A stretch of 58,785 bases of DNA, from NCBI GenBank assembly GCA_964519335.1, contig CAZFIA010000008.1, positions 1 through 58,785 of the forward strand, given 5' to 3'. How positions within the stretch are numbered: position 1 is the first letter of the stretch; every line of letters begins with the position of its first letter. The position numbers were made by a program, and so were the translations under genes. The stretch comes from JALZVT01 sp964519335. GTDB taxonomy: Bacteria > Pseudomonadota > Gammaproteobacteria > Pseudomonadales > Azotimanducaceae. The notes beneath the pieces are model-generated. The model ran no database searches. It worked only from the letters and a program-made list of their open reading frames with translations, and was not told where the DNA came from. Shown here piece by piece: positions 16,988-25,216 of the stretch.

Positions 16988-17329
16988 ATGGCACAACCCA
17001 GAAACAAACTGACCCCCGAAGAGCTCACCGCCGCACTAGAAACGCTCAATGCAGCGGAAACAGGCGCCTCTGGCTCCAAAGAGAACCGCTGGACGCTGGA
17101 AGACGGCAAATTGCACCGCCGCTATCTATTTGCGGACTTTGTAGCAGCTTTTGGTTTTATGACTCAAATGGCTCTAGTCGCAGAGCGCATGGATCATCAC
17201 CCGGAATGGTTCAACGTCTACAATCAGGTCCGGGTTGATCTTACGACCCACGATGCAGCCGGCATCACGGCGTTAGACATCGAGTTGGCCAACGCCATGA
17301 ACAAGGCCGCTTCTGCTTCTGTTTCCTAA
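16988..17329 (+). CDS. phhB: 4a-hydroxytetrahydrobiopterin dehydratase (PCD/DCoH family)
   Basis: A 113-residue pterin-4a-carbinolamine dehydratase, which regenerates tetrahydropterin after aromatic amino acid hydroxylation. The active-site pattern MDHHPEWFNVYNQV followed by VDLTTHDAAGIT is diagnostic. I chose ATG 16988 (MAQPRNKLT), in preference to an upstream in-frame start at 16955. No phenylalanine hydroxylase gene is nearby. In many bacteria a stand-alone copy is kept for other pterin or molybdopterin-related roles, so the partner enzyme is unknown. The gene is divergent from the acyl-CoA dehydrogenases and convergent with the next SDR, 6 nt away. Confidence 0.9.
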   Translation: MAQPRNKLTPEELTAALETLNAAETGASGSKENRWTLEDGKLHRRYLFADFVAAFGFMTQMALVAERMDHHPEWFNVYNQVRVDLTTHDAAGITALDIELANAMNKAASASVS

Positions 17330-17335
17330 GAAGAA

Positions 17336-18193
17336 TCAGAGTCCGCGCTTGCCGGCTTCTCTAATCATTGGCGCCGCCTGGTTGAAAGCTGGCGCCGCAG
17401 CAGATGCACCCGTAGTAACGCCAGCGTCCGTCGTCAACGTGTGACCATTGGTATAGCCAGACTCATCACATGCAAGCCAAAGGGCGGCGTTTGCCACATC
17501 TTCTGCCAGCCCAGGTCGACCAGGTAGTGGTGACCTTGAAGCCAAATCGGCCTTTGCACCTTCGATATCACTGGGATCGCCCGACAGACCAGAAATCATG
17601 GCAGTCGCCATGCTGTGCGGGGCTATAGCGTTCACCCGGATGCCAAAGTGACAAAGTTCAGAGGCAACGCTTTTTGTTATGCCAATCACTGCATGCTTGG
17701 ACGCTGTATAAGCATGCGGACCCAGACCACCCATTATTCCAGCGGTACTCGACATGCTCACAATGGCACCGGTTTTGCGCGGCTTCATTACCCGGGCGGC
17801 ATGCTTCATGCCGAAGAACACGCCGTCGAGCAATATGGCGGTAGTGGCCGACCACTCTTTTGCATCTACCGTTTCGATGGGGCCTACCGACCCAACGATG
17901 CCCGCGTTATTAAACATGACATCGAGCTGGCCAAATTCTTTAACCGCAGTGTCAACGAGGTTAGCGATGTCGTCTTCCCGGGTTACGTTACAGTGGACAA
18001 ATCGCGCCGCATCGCCGATGGAATCTGCGACCGCTTGACCGGCATCGTCCTGGATGTCTCCAATGACAACCCGGGCACCTTCACTAACAAACAGCCGAGC
18101 GGCCGCTTCGCCGAAACCGCTGGACCCTCCGGTGATAGCCGCCACTTTACCGGCTAATCGTCCCAAACCAGCCGCTGAATTGGTATTAGACAT
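17336..18193 (-). CDS. short-chain dehydrogenase/reductase
   Basis: A 285-residue classical SDR. The cofactor-binding TGGSSGFG is at about residues 20-27, NNAG near the middle, and the Ser-Tyr-Lys set is seen in SMSSTAG and YTASK. The C-terminal DAGVTTG is usual for the family, but the protein carries about 25 further residues (AAPAFNQAAPMIREAGKRGL region). The Asp in VVIGDIQDD at the end of beta-strand 2 favours NAD over NADP. The gene stands alone, 6 nt from the convergent pterin dehydratase and divergent from the hydrolase gene. The substrate is unknown. Confidence 0.88.
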   Translation of the reverse strand: MSNTNSAAGLGRLAGKVAAITGGSSGFGEAAARLFVSEGARVVIGDIQDDAGQAVADSIGDAARFVHCNVTREDDIANLVDTAVKEFGQLDVMFNNAGIVGSVGPIETVDAKEWSATTAILLDGVFFGMKHAARVMKPRKTGAIVSMSSTAGIMGGLGPHAYTASKHAVIGITKSVASELCHFGIRVNAIAPHSMATAMISGLSGDPSDIEGAKADLASRSPLPGRPGLAEDVANAALWLACDESGYTNGHTLTTDAGVTTGASAAAPAFNQAAPMIREAGKRGL

Positions 18194-18290
18194 GGTTTAA
18201 CTCCCCAAAATTAAATTAAGCCTCACCCAGAGTATGATGAACTCGCAAGCGGCGCACCAACTTCCAAGCGGCGCAGCAAGGAATTCGGGC

Positions 18291-19277
18291 ATGAAAAAAA
18301 ATATCGCCATCGCGATCCCTGCTTTGGTAATCGTTCTGATCATCGCAGGCGCCTTTTGGTTGTTTGAGCCCGATTTTGACGCCGCGACCGTCGATGCAAA
18401 GTACACCAACGAGGCGTCACAATTCTTAACAACTGCAGATAACGCCCGGGTGCACTTTCGGGATCAGGGAAACACCCAAGGTTCGCCACTGGTGCTCGTG
18501 CACGGATCAAACGCATCGCTTCACACCTGGGAGCCCTGGATCAAAATACTGGGCGCTACCTATCGGGTAATTACGCTTGATCTCCCGGGCCACGGACTCA
18601 CCGGCGCGGTGCCCACAAACCGCTATGACTCTGACGCTCAGGTACAGACTGTCGCAGCTCTTATGCAACACCTCGGCATCAATCGATTTGCACTTGGCGG
18701 CAACTCAATGGGCGGTGGCGTAACCTGGCGCTACGCGTTGCAAAACCCACAGCACGTGAGCGCGATGATTTTGGTGAATGCCTCTGGTCTGCCCGGGTGG
18801 CGAGAAGACAGTGCATCAATCACAAACGAAGACAGCGGACCGCTGGTGTTTCGGCTTCTCCGCAAACCCTGGTTTCGCCGAATCGCGGCGCAGCTCGACG
18901 CAAGAAGCCTCACTGCACAAGGGTTGCGCGCGGCATTTGATGACGAAAGCAAAGTCACCGACGACATGATCGATCTCTACTACAACATGGGCATGCGAAC
19001 CGGCACCCGAGCAGCAACAATTGCGCGATTCGCAGCCTACGGCTCTGCAAGCCCAGAAACCGAAGCAGATCTTGCAACGCTAGGCATGCCAACACTCATA
19101 CTGTGGGGCGAAACCGACGCCATCATTCCCGTCGGCCACGCAAATCGCTTTGCAGAAATACTGCCGGATACCCAATTGATCATCTATCCCAATGTCGGCC
19201 ACCTGCCCATGGAAGAAATCCCGGAGCGCTCAGCCGCAGACACACTGTCCTTCCTGCAGGCACGACTCGACCGGTGA
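18291..19277 (+). CDS. alpha/beta hydrolase, membrane-anchored
   Basis: A 328-residue alpha/beta hydrolase with an N-terminal membrane anchor or signal (KNIAIAIPALVIVLIIAG). The triad is visible: Ser in GGNSMGGG, Asp in LWGETDAIIP and His in NVGHLPMEE; HGSNAS supplies the oxyanion loop. I chose ATG 18291, preceded by AAGGA at a spacing of 8; an ATG at 18234 would add 19 residues. The stop overlaps the GTG of the MFS gene (GTGA), so the two are coupled. It is probably a periplasm-facing esterase or lipase-like enzyme; the substrate is unknown. Confidence 0.88.
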   Translation: MKKNIAIAIPALVIVLIIAGAFWLFEPDFDAATVDAKYTNEASQFLTTADNARVHFRDQGNTQGSPLVLVHGSNASLHTWEPWIKILGATYRVITLDLPGHGLTGAVPTNRYDSDAQVQTVAALMQHLGINRFALGGNSMGGGVTWRYALQNPQHVSAMILVNASGLPGWREDSASITNEDSGPLVFRLLRKPWFRRIAAQLDARSLTAQGLRAAFDDESKVTDDMIDLYYNMGMRTGTRAATIARFAAYGSASPETEADLATLGMPTLILWGETDAIIPVGHANRFAEILPDTQLIIYPNVGHLPMEEIPERSAADTLSFLQARLDR

Positions 19278-20491
19278 CCACCGAGTTTCGCGCCTACCTG
19301 GGATCAACCGGCTTTGTCGGTCTCGCCTTTGCGATGCAGCAATTGCTGATCAGTTGGTTGCTGATCGGCGTACTGCTGCTGCCTGCAGATCGAGTGGGCG
19401 TGCTGCAAGCGTTGATGGGTATCCCAGGTTTGTTTCTTATGCTCTGGGGCGGCGCGAGCGCAGATCGATCAGATCCGCGCGCGTTACTGCTCAAGGTCTA
19501 TCTGTTCGCACCCCTGCTGCCGCTGTTCCTGATTGTGATCGTTGGCCTGGGAGAACTCGCCGAATGGTCGGTAGTGATCTGGGGGCTGGGCATGAGCACG
19601 GTAATTTCTTTTTCTATGCCCGCCCAGCAAGCAATTTTAAATCGGGTGGCCGCGGCAGACGACATTCAAAAAGGCGTGTCTATTGCTACTGCTATCGGAT
19701 TTCTGGTGCAAATCATCGGCCTGTTTCTGGCCGGACAGCTCGACAACATTGGCCTGACCACCGTGCTGGTATGCCAGGCGGTGTCTCTCGTGGTGGGTGC
19801 ATTGATGATTCGCAGACTGTCGGTTGTTACACCCAGCAGCGAGCTCTCTAAACAAAGCCCGCTAGAAAGTAGTCGCGAAGCGCTCAAAAACATTCGCGAA
19901 GGGTTGGCCGCAACCTTCAAGCACCAGGTGATCTTTCAGGTTTTGCTCATCAACTTTGTGTCAAGCATATTTAACGCTGGCGCTTTTATGACCGCCTTTC
20001 CGTACATCATAAAGCGGGTTTATGACGGCGACGCACAGCTACTCGCCATTATGATGGCTGTGTTTTTTGCAGGCGCGATGTGTGCGAACGCACTCATGCT
20101 AAAACTCATGCCGTTCAAACAACCCGGACGCCTGTTCTTGCTGATGCAGCTATCGCGCATCATTGTGCTGTGGTTGATGTGGATAAAACCCAGCTGGTGG
20201 TTGCTGGTGGTCGCCACTATTGGCTGGGGTATCAATATGGGTTTCACATCCACCCTAAGCCGCACCATTATTCAGGAATCAGCCCCCCCTGAGTTTCGCG
20301 GCAGGATCATGAGCGTGCTGACTCTGGGCATGATGGGCAGCGCGCCTATCGGTGCGATTATTCTTGGCATCATCATAGAGTCGGTAGGCACACTGGATGC
20401 CCTGGTACCAGCGATGTTTGTTTCGCTTGCGCTCTTTTTATACGGCGTGGCTCGCACAGGCGTATGGAGCTATCGCTCCCCATCAAGCTAA
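19274..20491 (+). CDS. MFS transporter
   Basis: A major facilitator superfamily protein of 405 residues with about 12 hydrophobic segments, similar to the MFS_3/enterobactin-exporter-like group. The loop GGASADRSDPR fits the conserved loop between helices 2 and 3. I chose GTG 19274, overlapping the hydrolase TGA, because the 57 codons further upstream read as a low-complexity shadow of the hydrolase gene. Coupling to a hydrolase suggests export or import of an ester-type compound that the hydrolase handles; this is inference. A hairpin terminator begins at its stop codon. Confidence 0.85.
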   Translation: MTTEFRAYLGSTGFVGLAFAMQQLLISWLLIGVLLLPADRVGVLQALMGIPGLFLMLWGGASADRSDPRALLLKVYLFAPLLPLFLIVIVGLGELAEWSVVIWGLGMSTVISFSMPAQQAILNRVAAADDIQKGVSIATAIGFLVQIIGLFLAGQLDNIGLTTVLVCQAVSLVVGALMIRRLSVVTPSSELSKQSPLESSREALKNIREGLAATFKHQVIFQVLLINFVSSIFNAGAFMTAFPYIIKRVYDGDAQLLAIMMAVFFAGAMCANALMLKLMPFKQPGRLFLLMQLSRIIVLWLMWIKPSWWLLVVATIGWGINMGFTSTLSRTIIQESAPPEFRGRIMSVLTLGMMGSAPIGAIILGIIIESVGTLDALVPAMFVSLALFLYGVARTGVWSYRSPSS

Positions 20492-20514
20492 AGCCCGCAG
20501 GCTTTAGTATTTTC
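20488..20514 (+). terminator. intrinsic terminator after the MFS gene
   Basis: CTAAAGCC (20488-20495) pairs perfectly with GGCTTTAG (20500-20507) around a 4-nt loop, followed by TATTTTC. The stem starts inside the MFS stop codon. It sits between convergent genes, 25 nt from the end of the AIM24 gene, and may serve both strands. Confidence 0.75.
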
Positions 20515-20515
20515 G

Positions 20516-21298
20516 CTATCTATCGCCGAATATGTCGCCTAGGCCGCCGAGCACCGAGCCCTCGCCCTTGGATCCGCCTACTGATGCCGCACGCATCACC
20601 CGATTAGCCAGGCGAGAAAACGGCAGGCTTTGCAAATACACCGTGCCCGTACCGCGCAACGTAGCGAGAAACAGGCCTTCACCGCCAAACACCATGGATT
20701 TCAGATTGCCCGCACGCTCGATGTCGTAATCGATGCCCGGCGTAAATGCGGCAATACAGCCAGTATCTACCCGAATAGTTTCGTCTTTAAGCTCACGTTT
20801 GATCACCGTTCCGCCGACATGCACAAACGCAAGACCATCACCGCGCAAACGCTGCAGAATAAATCCTTCGCCACCAAAAAACCCCGCGCCCAATTTTCGG
20901 TTAAACGCAATATCCAGGCCGGTGCCAAAGGCGGCACACAGGAACGCATCTTTCTGGCAGATGAGTTCCTCGCCCATTTGCGCCATATCGATCGGAATAA
21001 TCTTGCCCGGATAGGGTGCCGCAAAAGCAACGCGTTTTTTACCTTCGCCATTATTGGAGAAGTGCGTCATGAAAATGGATTCGCCAGTTATCACACGCTT
21101 GCCCACATTCAGAATCGAATCGAGCACGCCCCCCGAAGGCTTGGAGCCGTCACCCATCTTAGTTTCAAAACCGATGCCGTCTTCCATGTAGTTCATGGCA
21201 CCCGCCTCGGCGATCACCACTTCAGAGGGGTCAAGTTCCACTTCGACGATCTGCATATCGTCGCCAAAAATCTCGTAATCTACCTCGTGGCAGCGCAT
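20516..21298 (-). CDS. AIM24/TIGR00266 family protein
   Basis: A 260-residue member of the TIGR00266/AIM24 family, recognisable from the N-terminal VEVELDPSEVVIAEAGAMNYM and the Gly-rich repeats GGEGFILQRLRGDG and GGEGLFLATLRGTG. It is a beta-rich, presumably cytoplasmic or membrane-associated protein of unclear function; its yeast relative is a mitochondrial inner-membrane organisation factor. The ATG is preceded by AAGGAG at a spacing of 6. The gene is alone, convergent with the MFS gene and divergent from the membrane-protein unit at about 21.4 kb. Confidence 0.88.
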   Translation of the reverse strand: MRCHEVDYEIFGDDMQIVEVELDPSEVVIAEAGAMNYMEDGIGFETKMGDGSKPSGGVLDSILNVGKRVITGESIFMTHFSNNGEGKKRVAFAAPYPGKIIPIDMAQMGEELICQKDAFLCAAFGTGLDIAFNRKLGAGFFGGEGFILQRLRGDGLAFVHVGGTVIKRELKDETIRVDTGCIAAFTPGIDYDIERAGNLKSMVFGGEGLFLATLRGTGTVYLQSLPFSRLANRVMRAASVGGSKGEGSVLGGLGDIFGDR

Positions 21299-21477
21299 AA
21301 CTGCTCCTTAACTCAAAGTCGTAAAAACTATAACATGCGCTATTGAGAAATTGCTTCGCACCCAATCAAAACCAAAAGAACTAAACCGAGACCGGCATCC
21401 TAAACGAACTACTCCTAACACTTGCGCAATGGCTTGATACCTTTGAGTCCAGCACCGCTCTGCATGAATCGTTCTAT

Positions 21478-21978
21478 ATGTACAACTGGGTCGAATCGAC
21501 CCACGTGTTAACGCTCATGATTTTTCTTGGCATGCTAATCATCATCGACTTGCGCATGCTCGGGTGGATTTTTCCGAGCGTGCCAGCCTCAACTATCGCA
21601 GATCGGCTCGATAAACCGATGCTGTTCGGAATGGCCGTTATGTTTATCACAGGTTTTCTCCTGTACTACGCCATCCCCGTTAGGACCACTCAGAGCTTAT
21701 GGTTTCGAATTAAAGTAGTGCTGCTCATTGCAGCCTCCGCAAACGCTCTACTGTTCAGAGCGCGAATGCGCGCAAGCGTTGATAGTTGGGATACTCGAGC
21801 CAGGCCACCCGCAAACATTCGCTACGCCGCTGCGGCGTCACTCACTCTATGGTCGGGCGTTGTAATCACTGGCCGCACCATCGCCTACGACTGGTTTGAC
21901 TGCCACAAGCAAATGAGCGGGTTTATGTATTGGGCAGCGGGTTGCGTCGATGAGCTCGAAGCATTGTCTGAAGGTTAA
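21478..21978 (+). CDS. DUF6644-like membrane protein, N terminus uncertain
   Basis: A four-helix membrane protein of at least 166 residues, paralogous to the next gene: both share a WLDT segment, then HxLxLxxxLGM and a conserved Asp-Leu-Arg (IIDLRMLGW here, LLGDLRLLN there). The first ATG is 21478, but the frame stays open back to 21385 and encodes LLTLAQWLDTFESSTALHES, which aligns with the N terminus of the paralogue. No ATG, GTG or TTG exists in that stretch, so the true start may be a rare codon such as ATC 21397. Function is unknown. It is followed directly by its paralogue and a small membrane protein. Confidence 0.7.
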   Translation: MYNWVESTHVLTLMIFLGMLIIIDLRMLGWIFPSVPASTIADRLDKPMLFGMAVMFITGFLLYYAIPVRTTQSLWFRIKVVLLIAASANALLFRARMRASVDSWDTRARPPANIRYAAAASLTLWSGVVITGRTIAYDWFDCHKQMSGFMYWAAGCVDELEALSEG

Positions 21979-22464
21979 ATGGGCATGATTGAAACCCTAC
22001 CCTTTTTCGAATGGCTTGATACATCGTGGCTCGCCACTTTGTCCAAGTCTTACGGTGGCGTGTTTGCCGTTGTGCAAATGTTCCATCTGCTGGCCATGGC
22101 GCTCCTTGGCGGCATGGTGCTGCTGGGTGATCTACGCTTGCTCAATCTGCTGTTGCGCGATGTGCCTTCGGAAGTTGTCATCGACAATACCCATCGCTGG
22201 TTTGGCATTGGCCTCGCAATGGCTGTGGTGAGCGGAATCTTTATGGCGTCAGCGGTATCGCTCAAGCTGTATTACAACGAGAGCTTTTGGGCAAAAATGA
22301 CCTGCCTCGCTGTGGGCATTGTGTTTGTCTACGCCGTTCGCCGGCCCTTGCTGCGATTCGACCACTCAAGCATCAACCCCTGGGCGATGAGGTCGCTTGC
22401 AATTACTTCCATGCTCCTGTGGTTCACAGTTGCCGCGAGCGGCCGGTGGATTGGATTTTCTTGA
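21979..22464 (+). CDS. DUF6644-like membrane protein (paralogue of the preceding gene)
   Basis: A 161-residue, four-helix inner-membrane protein. FEWLDTSWLATLSKSYGG leads into VQMFHLLAMALLGGM, which contains a membrane His, then LLGDLRLLN. The pattern of His and Asp-Leu-Arg within the helices recalls DUF6644/CopD-like heme or metal membrane proteins, but ligand binding is not shown. It starts with ATG immediately after the stop of its paralogue, and its TGA overlaps the ATG of a 58-residue membrane protein, so the three form one coupled unit. I do not recognise a specific function. Confidence 0.75.
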   Translation: MGMIETLPFFEWLDTSWLATLSKSYGGVFAVVQMFHLLAMALLGGMVLLGDLRLLNLLLRDVPSEVVIDNTHRWFGIGLAMAVVSGIFMASAVSLKLYYNESFWAKMTCLAVGIVFVYAVRRPLLRFDHSSINPWAMRSLAITSMLLWFTVAASGRWIGFS

Positions 22465-22640
22465 TGACTCCTGAAGACGTGACACCTGAAGAAAACTCTC
22501 AACGGAACTCCGAAGAGAAAAAGCACCAGCTTGAGCGTATAGCCATGATAGTTGCGGCTGCAGTCGTGGGCGGCTCAATCTGGTACTGGACCGGTCAAGT
22601 ACAAAACGTGCTCGAGATTCTGGAAATGGCCTACGGTTAG
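22464..22640 (+). CDS. small single-pass membrane protein (58 aa)
   Basis: A short reading frame, ATG 22464 to TAG 22640, overlapping the stop of the preceding gene (TGATG). The product has a charged N terminus rich in Glu, Asp and Lys (MTPEDVTPEENSQRNSEEKK) and one hydrophobic segment, IAMIVAAAVVGGSIWYW. The coupled start and the clear membrane segment argue that it is real and a third component of the membrane unit. Its stop codon lies in one copy of a 21-bp tandem duplication shared with the convergent hydrolase gene. No family is recognised. Confidence 0.6.
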   Translation: MTPEDVTPEENSQRNSEEKKHQLERIAMIVAAAVVGGSIWYWTGQVQNVLEILEMAYG

Positions 22641-22678
22641 GCTTGTTGCCGCCAGGCTTATGCTTGTTGCCACCAGGC
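22637..22678. repeat. 21-bp tandem duplication at a convergent gene end
   Basis: Units 22637-22657 and 22658-22678 match at 19 of 21 positions. On the minus strand each encodes Ala-Trp-(Trp/Arg)-Gln-Gln-Ala followed by TAA, so the last six codons and stop of the metallo-hydrolase are duplicated after its own stop. On the plus strand one copy supplies the stop of the 58-residue gene. Confidence 0.85.
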
Positions 22679-23713
22679 AACCCCATTCTCATCTTCCTCA
22701 ACCGTGAGCATTCGACGCTCTAACGCACAGTGCAAGTGGGCGATCGACTCACCGGTTGCGGGGAAGAAACTCATGTCAGTAATTTCACTTTTAAACAGCG
22801 CCGGAAACACATCAACAGCACGCCTCGGTTCGTTACACATGTCATAGAGTTTCTCGAGCCCAACTTCGTGCCAATCGATGAGTGCAGTTAGCCGCTCGTG
22901 CACGCCTTCATAAAGATCTTCGTGCGATGGCAACACCAGCAAGTTAGGTGGCAACAGCTCGCGAAATCGCGCGCAAGTGTTCAGGAAATCCATGAGCGGA
23001 TTAGCGTGCGGCTCGCTGGGCTGCACACTAACGTTGGGCGTGATGCGAGGCAGCAGTTGATCGCCACCAATAATCAGTTTCAGTTCAGGACAATAAAGAC
23101 ACACATGCTCTGGCGCATGACCGTGGCCAATAACCGCGCGCCATTCCCTGTTGCCAATCTCAATGTATTGGCCATCGCTTATGCGTCTGTACCCCGCGGG
23201 CAACGGCGGCATGTTCGCTCCAAACTGACCAAAGCGTTTTCGGTATCGATCAAGCCGATCCTCAGTAAAGCCGGCTCGGCGATAAAAGCGAATAGCATCA
23301 TCGGGCACATCGGATGGGCCATCGGCCGCCATTACCTTGCACATGTAAAAATCCGCCCGACTCATCCACAGCTCACAGCCCCACCGCTTGGTAATCCAGC
23401 CAACGAGTCCTGTGTGGTCCGTATGCAGATGAGTGGCAATAACCCGGGTCACAGGTAAGCCATCAAGGTGGTTCGCAAATATTGTTTCCCAATGGCCTTT
23501 CACCGCGTCTGTGGGGATGCCGGTATCGACAATGGTCCAGCCGGGTCCGTCGCGCAGCAACCAAACGTTGATGTGATTCAGTCGCCCACCCATGGGCATG
23601 CGCACCCAAAACACCCCGTCAGCAAGGCGCGTCACTGCGCCAGGCTCGGGAGCTTCGTCTTGAAATCGGTAGCGCAGGGGGTCAAATCCGCGCTTCGACA
23701 TGTTGTCTACCAT
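22658..23713 (-). CDS. MBL-fold metallo-hydrolase
   Basis: A 351-residue metallo-beta-lactamase-fold hydrolase, cytoplasmic, binuclear-metal type. The metal motif is THLHTDHTGLVGW (HxHxDH), with DTGIPTD before it and the later ligands in VIGHGHAPEH and PSHEDLYEG. The C-terminal helical part resembles the MBL proteins often linked to Rieske and acyl-CoA genes. ATG 23713 is preceded by AGGTG. It is divergent from the Rieske oxygenase gene across 133 nt, which may hold a shared promoter region. The substrate is unknown; thioester or lactone hydrolysis is possible. Confidence 0.88.
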   Translation of the reverse strand: MVDNMSKRGFDPLRYRFQDEAPEPGAVTRLADGVFWVRMPMGGRLNHINVWLLRDGPGWTIVDTGIPTDAVKGHWETIFANHLDGLPVTRVIATHLHTDHTGLVGWITKRWGCELWMSRADFYMCKVMAADGPSDVPDDAIRFYRRAGFTEDRLDRYRKRFGQFGANMPPLPAGYRRISDGQYIEIGNREWRAVIGHGHAPEHVCLYCPELKLIIGGDQLLPRITPNVSVQPSEPHANPLMDFLNTCARFRELLPPNLLVLPSHEDLYEGVHERLTALIDWHEVGLEKLYDMCNEPRRAVDVFPALFKSEITDMSFFPATGESIAHLHCALERRMLTVEEDENGVAWWQQA

Positions 23714-23846
23714 GATTTACACCTGTTCCAGGTTACTGGGCCCACCTGCAAGCCTACGCATTTGCGACAAGCCCTCCAACCACGCAAACTCTGAGCTAAG
23801 GGTTGGCAATGCTAATCGGACGACAGACGGCAACAGGCTAGAAACT

Positions 23847-25133
23847 ATGGATCAACCAGATATCGACCGCATCTACGCCCTGATGGAATTCGAGGCGGCT
23901 CGCACAGAACCACCGCGCGACTTTCCAGACCTTCCTGACCTGCCCGGCGGCCGCTATACCGACCCGCGATTTTTTGAGCTGGAGCAGCAACATATCTGGC
24001 GCAAATCCTGGCTGCTGGCGTCGCACATCGACGAAGTACCGGAACCAGGGTGCTACCGGCTCTGGGAGAATGCGGGCCAGCCCGTAATTATTGTCCACGA
24101 GAAAAGTGCTGAGCCGGGCGGCAAGATCAACGCGTTTTACAACACCTGCAGTCACCGCGGTGCGCCTATAGTCACCGACAGCTTTGGTAAGCGCCCGCTT
24201 CTGACCTGCAAGTACCACGGTTGGAGCTACACACACGCAGGCGATCTGATCGCGCTGCGCGACGAAGAAGACTTTCGCGACTTAGATAAGTCCTGCCGCT
24301 CGCTACAGTCAATCCGCTGCGAACGCTTTGGCAATTTCATCTTTGTTAACTTCGACGACAATGCGCCTTCACTGCTCGACTGGCTTGGCCCTATTGCGCA
24401 GGAATGGCAAGAGTTTCAGTTCGACAAATGCAGACTGTCGGCACGGCACATCTTCGATCTCGACTGCAACTGGAAGATCGCAATGGAGGCCAACACCGAG
24501 GTCTACCACGTGCCCAGTATTCACCCCAATACTGTCGCGCCTATGCTCGACAATCGCCGCAACGTAAATACGCTTTATCCGAACGGCCACGGCCGCATGA
24601 TCGCTCCAACGCCTGAAAAAAACCTCGCCAGCCGCACCGAACGACTCCCGGGTGCGCCAGAGATAGACACGGTGTCCGAAATTGGCCGCACCTGCACACA
24701 GTCCTACGGCATCTTTCCTAACTGGGTGTCGCCACTCAGCCACTTTATGGTGCCACCGTTGCAATTCTGGCCGAACGGAATCAACAAGTGTCGGCTCGAA
24801 ACCTGGACCACCGCACCTGACTGGGGTGATGGCCCAGGCCCCGACTTGTGGACCCAAAACAACGGCGAAAAGCTCTCTGATGTGCTGCTCGAAGACACCG
24901 AATTCGGCGCCTGGATTCAAAAGTCCGTGGAGTCATGGGGCTTCAAGGGCGTGCCTTTAAGTTATCAGGAAGCGCGCATCTACCACTGGAATCAGGCCGC
25001 TGATCAGATGATCGGTATCGATAACATCCCGCCTGAGCTGCGGGTGGCTCAGGTAATCGACGACCGCTGGATGCACCCAAATGACCCAAGAATTGCAGAG
25101 ATGGACGAGCAAGATTCAGCAAGCGCGGGCTGA
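23847..25133 (+). CDS. Rieske-type oxygenase alpha subunit
   Basis: A 428-residue ring-hydroxylating-type oxygenase large subunit. The [2Fe-2S] Rieske cluster ligands are Cys101, His103, Cys121 and His124 (CSH...CKYH). The mononuclear iron site is seen in EANTEVYHVPSIHP, with His221 and His226. The residue usually an Asp two before the first His is Glu218 here, as reported for some quaternary-amine oxygenases such as CntA. I chose ATG 23847 (MDQPDIDRI); longer open frame upstream lies in the divergent promoter region. No reductase or ferredoxin gene is adjacent. A TetR regulator follows 83 nt later. The substrate is unknown. Confidence 0.88.
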   Translation: MDQPDIDRIYALMEFEAARTEPPRDFPDLPDLPGGRYTDPRFFELEQQHIWRKSWLLASHIDEVPEPGCYRLWENAGQPVIIVHEKSAEPGGKINAFYNTCSHRGAPIVTDSFGKRPLLTCKYHGWSYTHAGDLIALRDEEDFRDLDKSCRSLQSIRCERFGNFIFVNFDDNAPSLLDWLGPIAQEWQEFQFDKCRLSARHIFDLDCNWKIAMEANTEVYHVPSIHPNTVAPMLDNRRNVNTLYPNGHGRMIAPTPEKNLASRTERLPGAPEIDTVSEIGRTCTQSYGIFPNWVSPLSHFMVPPLQFWPNGINKCRLETWTTAPDWGDGPGPDLWTQNNGEKLSDVLLEDTEFGAWIQKSVESWGFKGVPLSYQEARIYHWNQAADQMIGIDNIPPELRVAQVIDDRWMHPNDPRIAEMDEQDSASAG

Positions 25134-25216
25134 ACCAGCCAACGCCAGTACACCCACCTCCACAATGGCTCCACTATCATCGAACCACCCGTCTGGCCTG
25201 ACTGGTAATATGCGTT

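Noticed and set aside
19103..19273. N-terminal extension of the MFS transporter
   Set aside because: The 57 codons lie inside the hydrolase gene and read as basic low-complexity sequence; GTG 19274 overlaps the hydrolase stop as in other coupled pairs here.
20630..21346. 238-codon open frame on the plus strand
   Set aside because: Antisense to the AIM24 family gene, which has a strong ribosome-binding site and family motifs.
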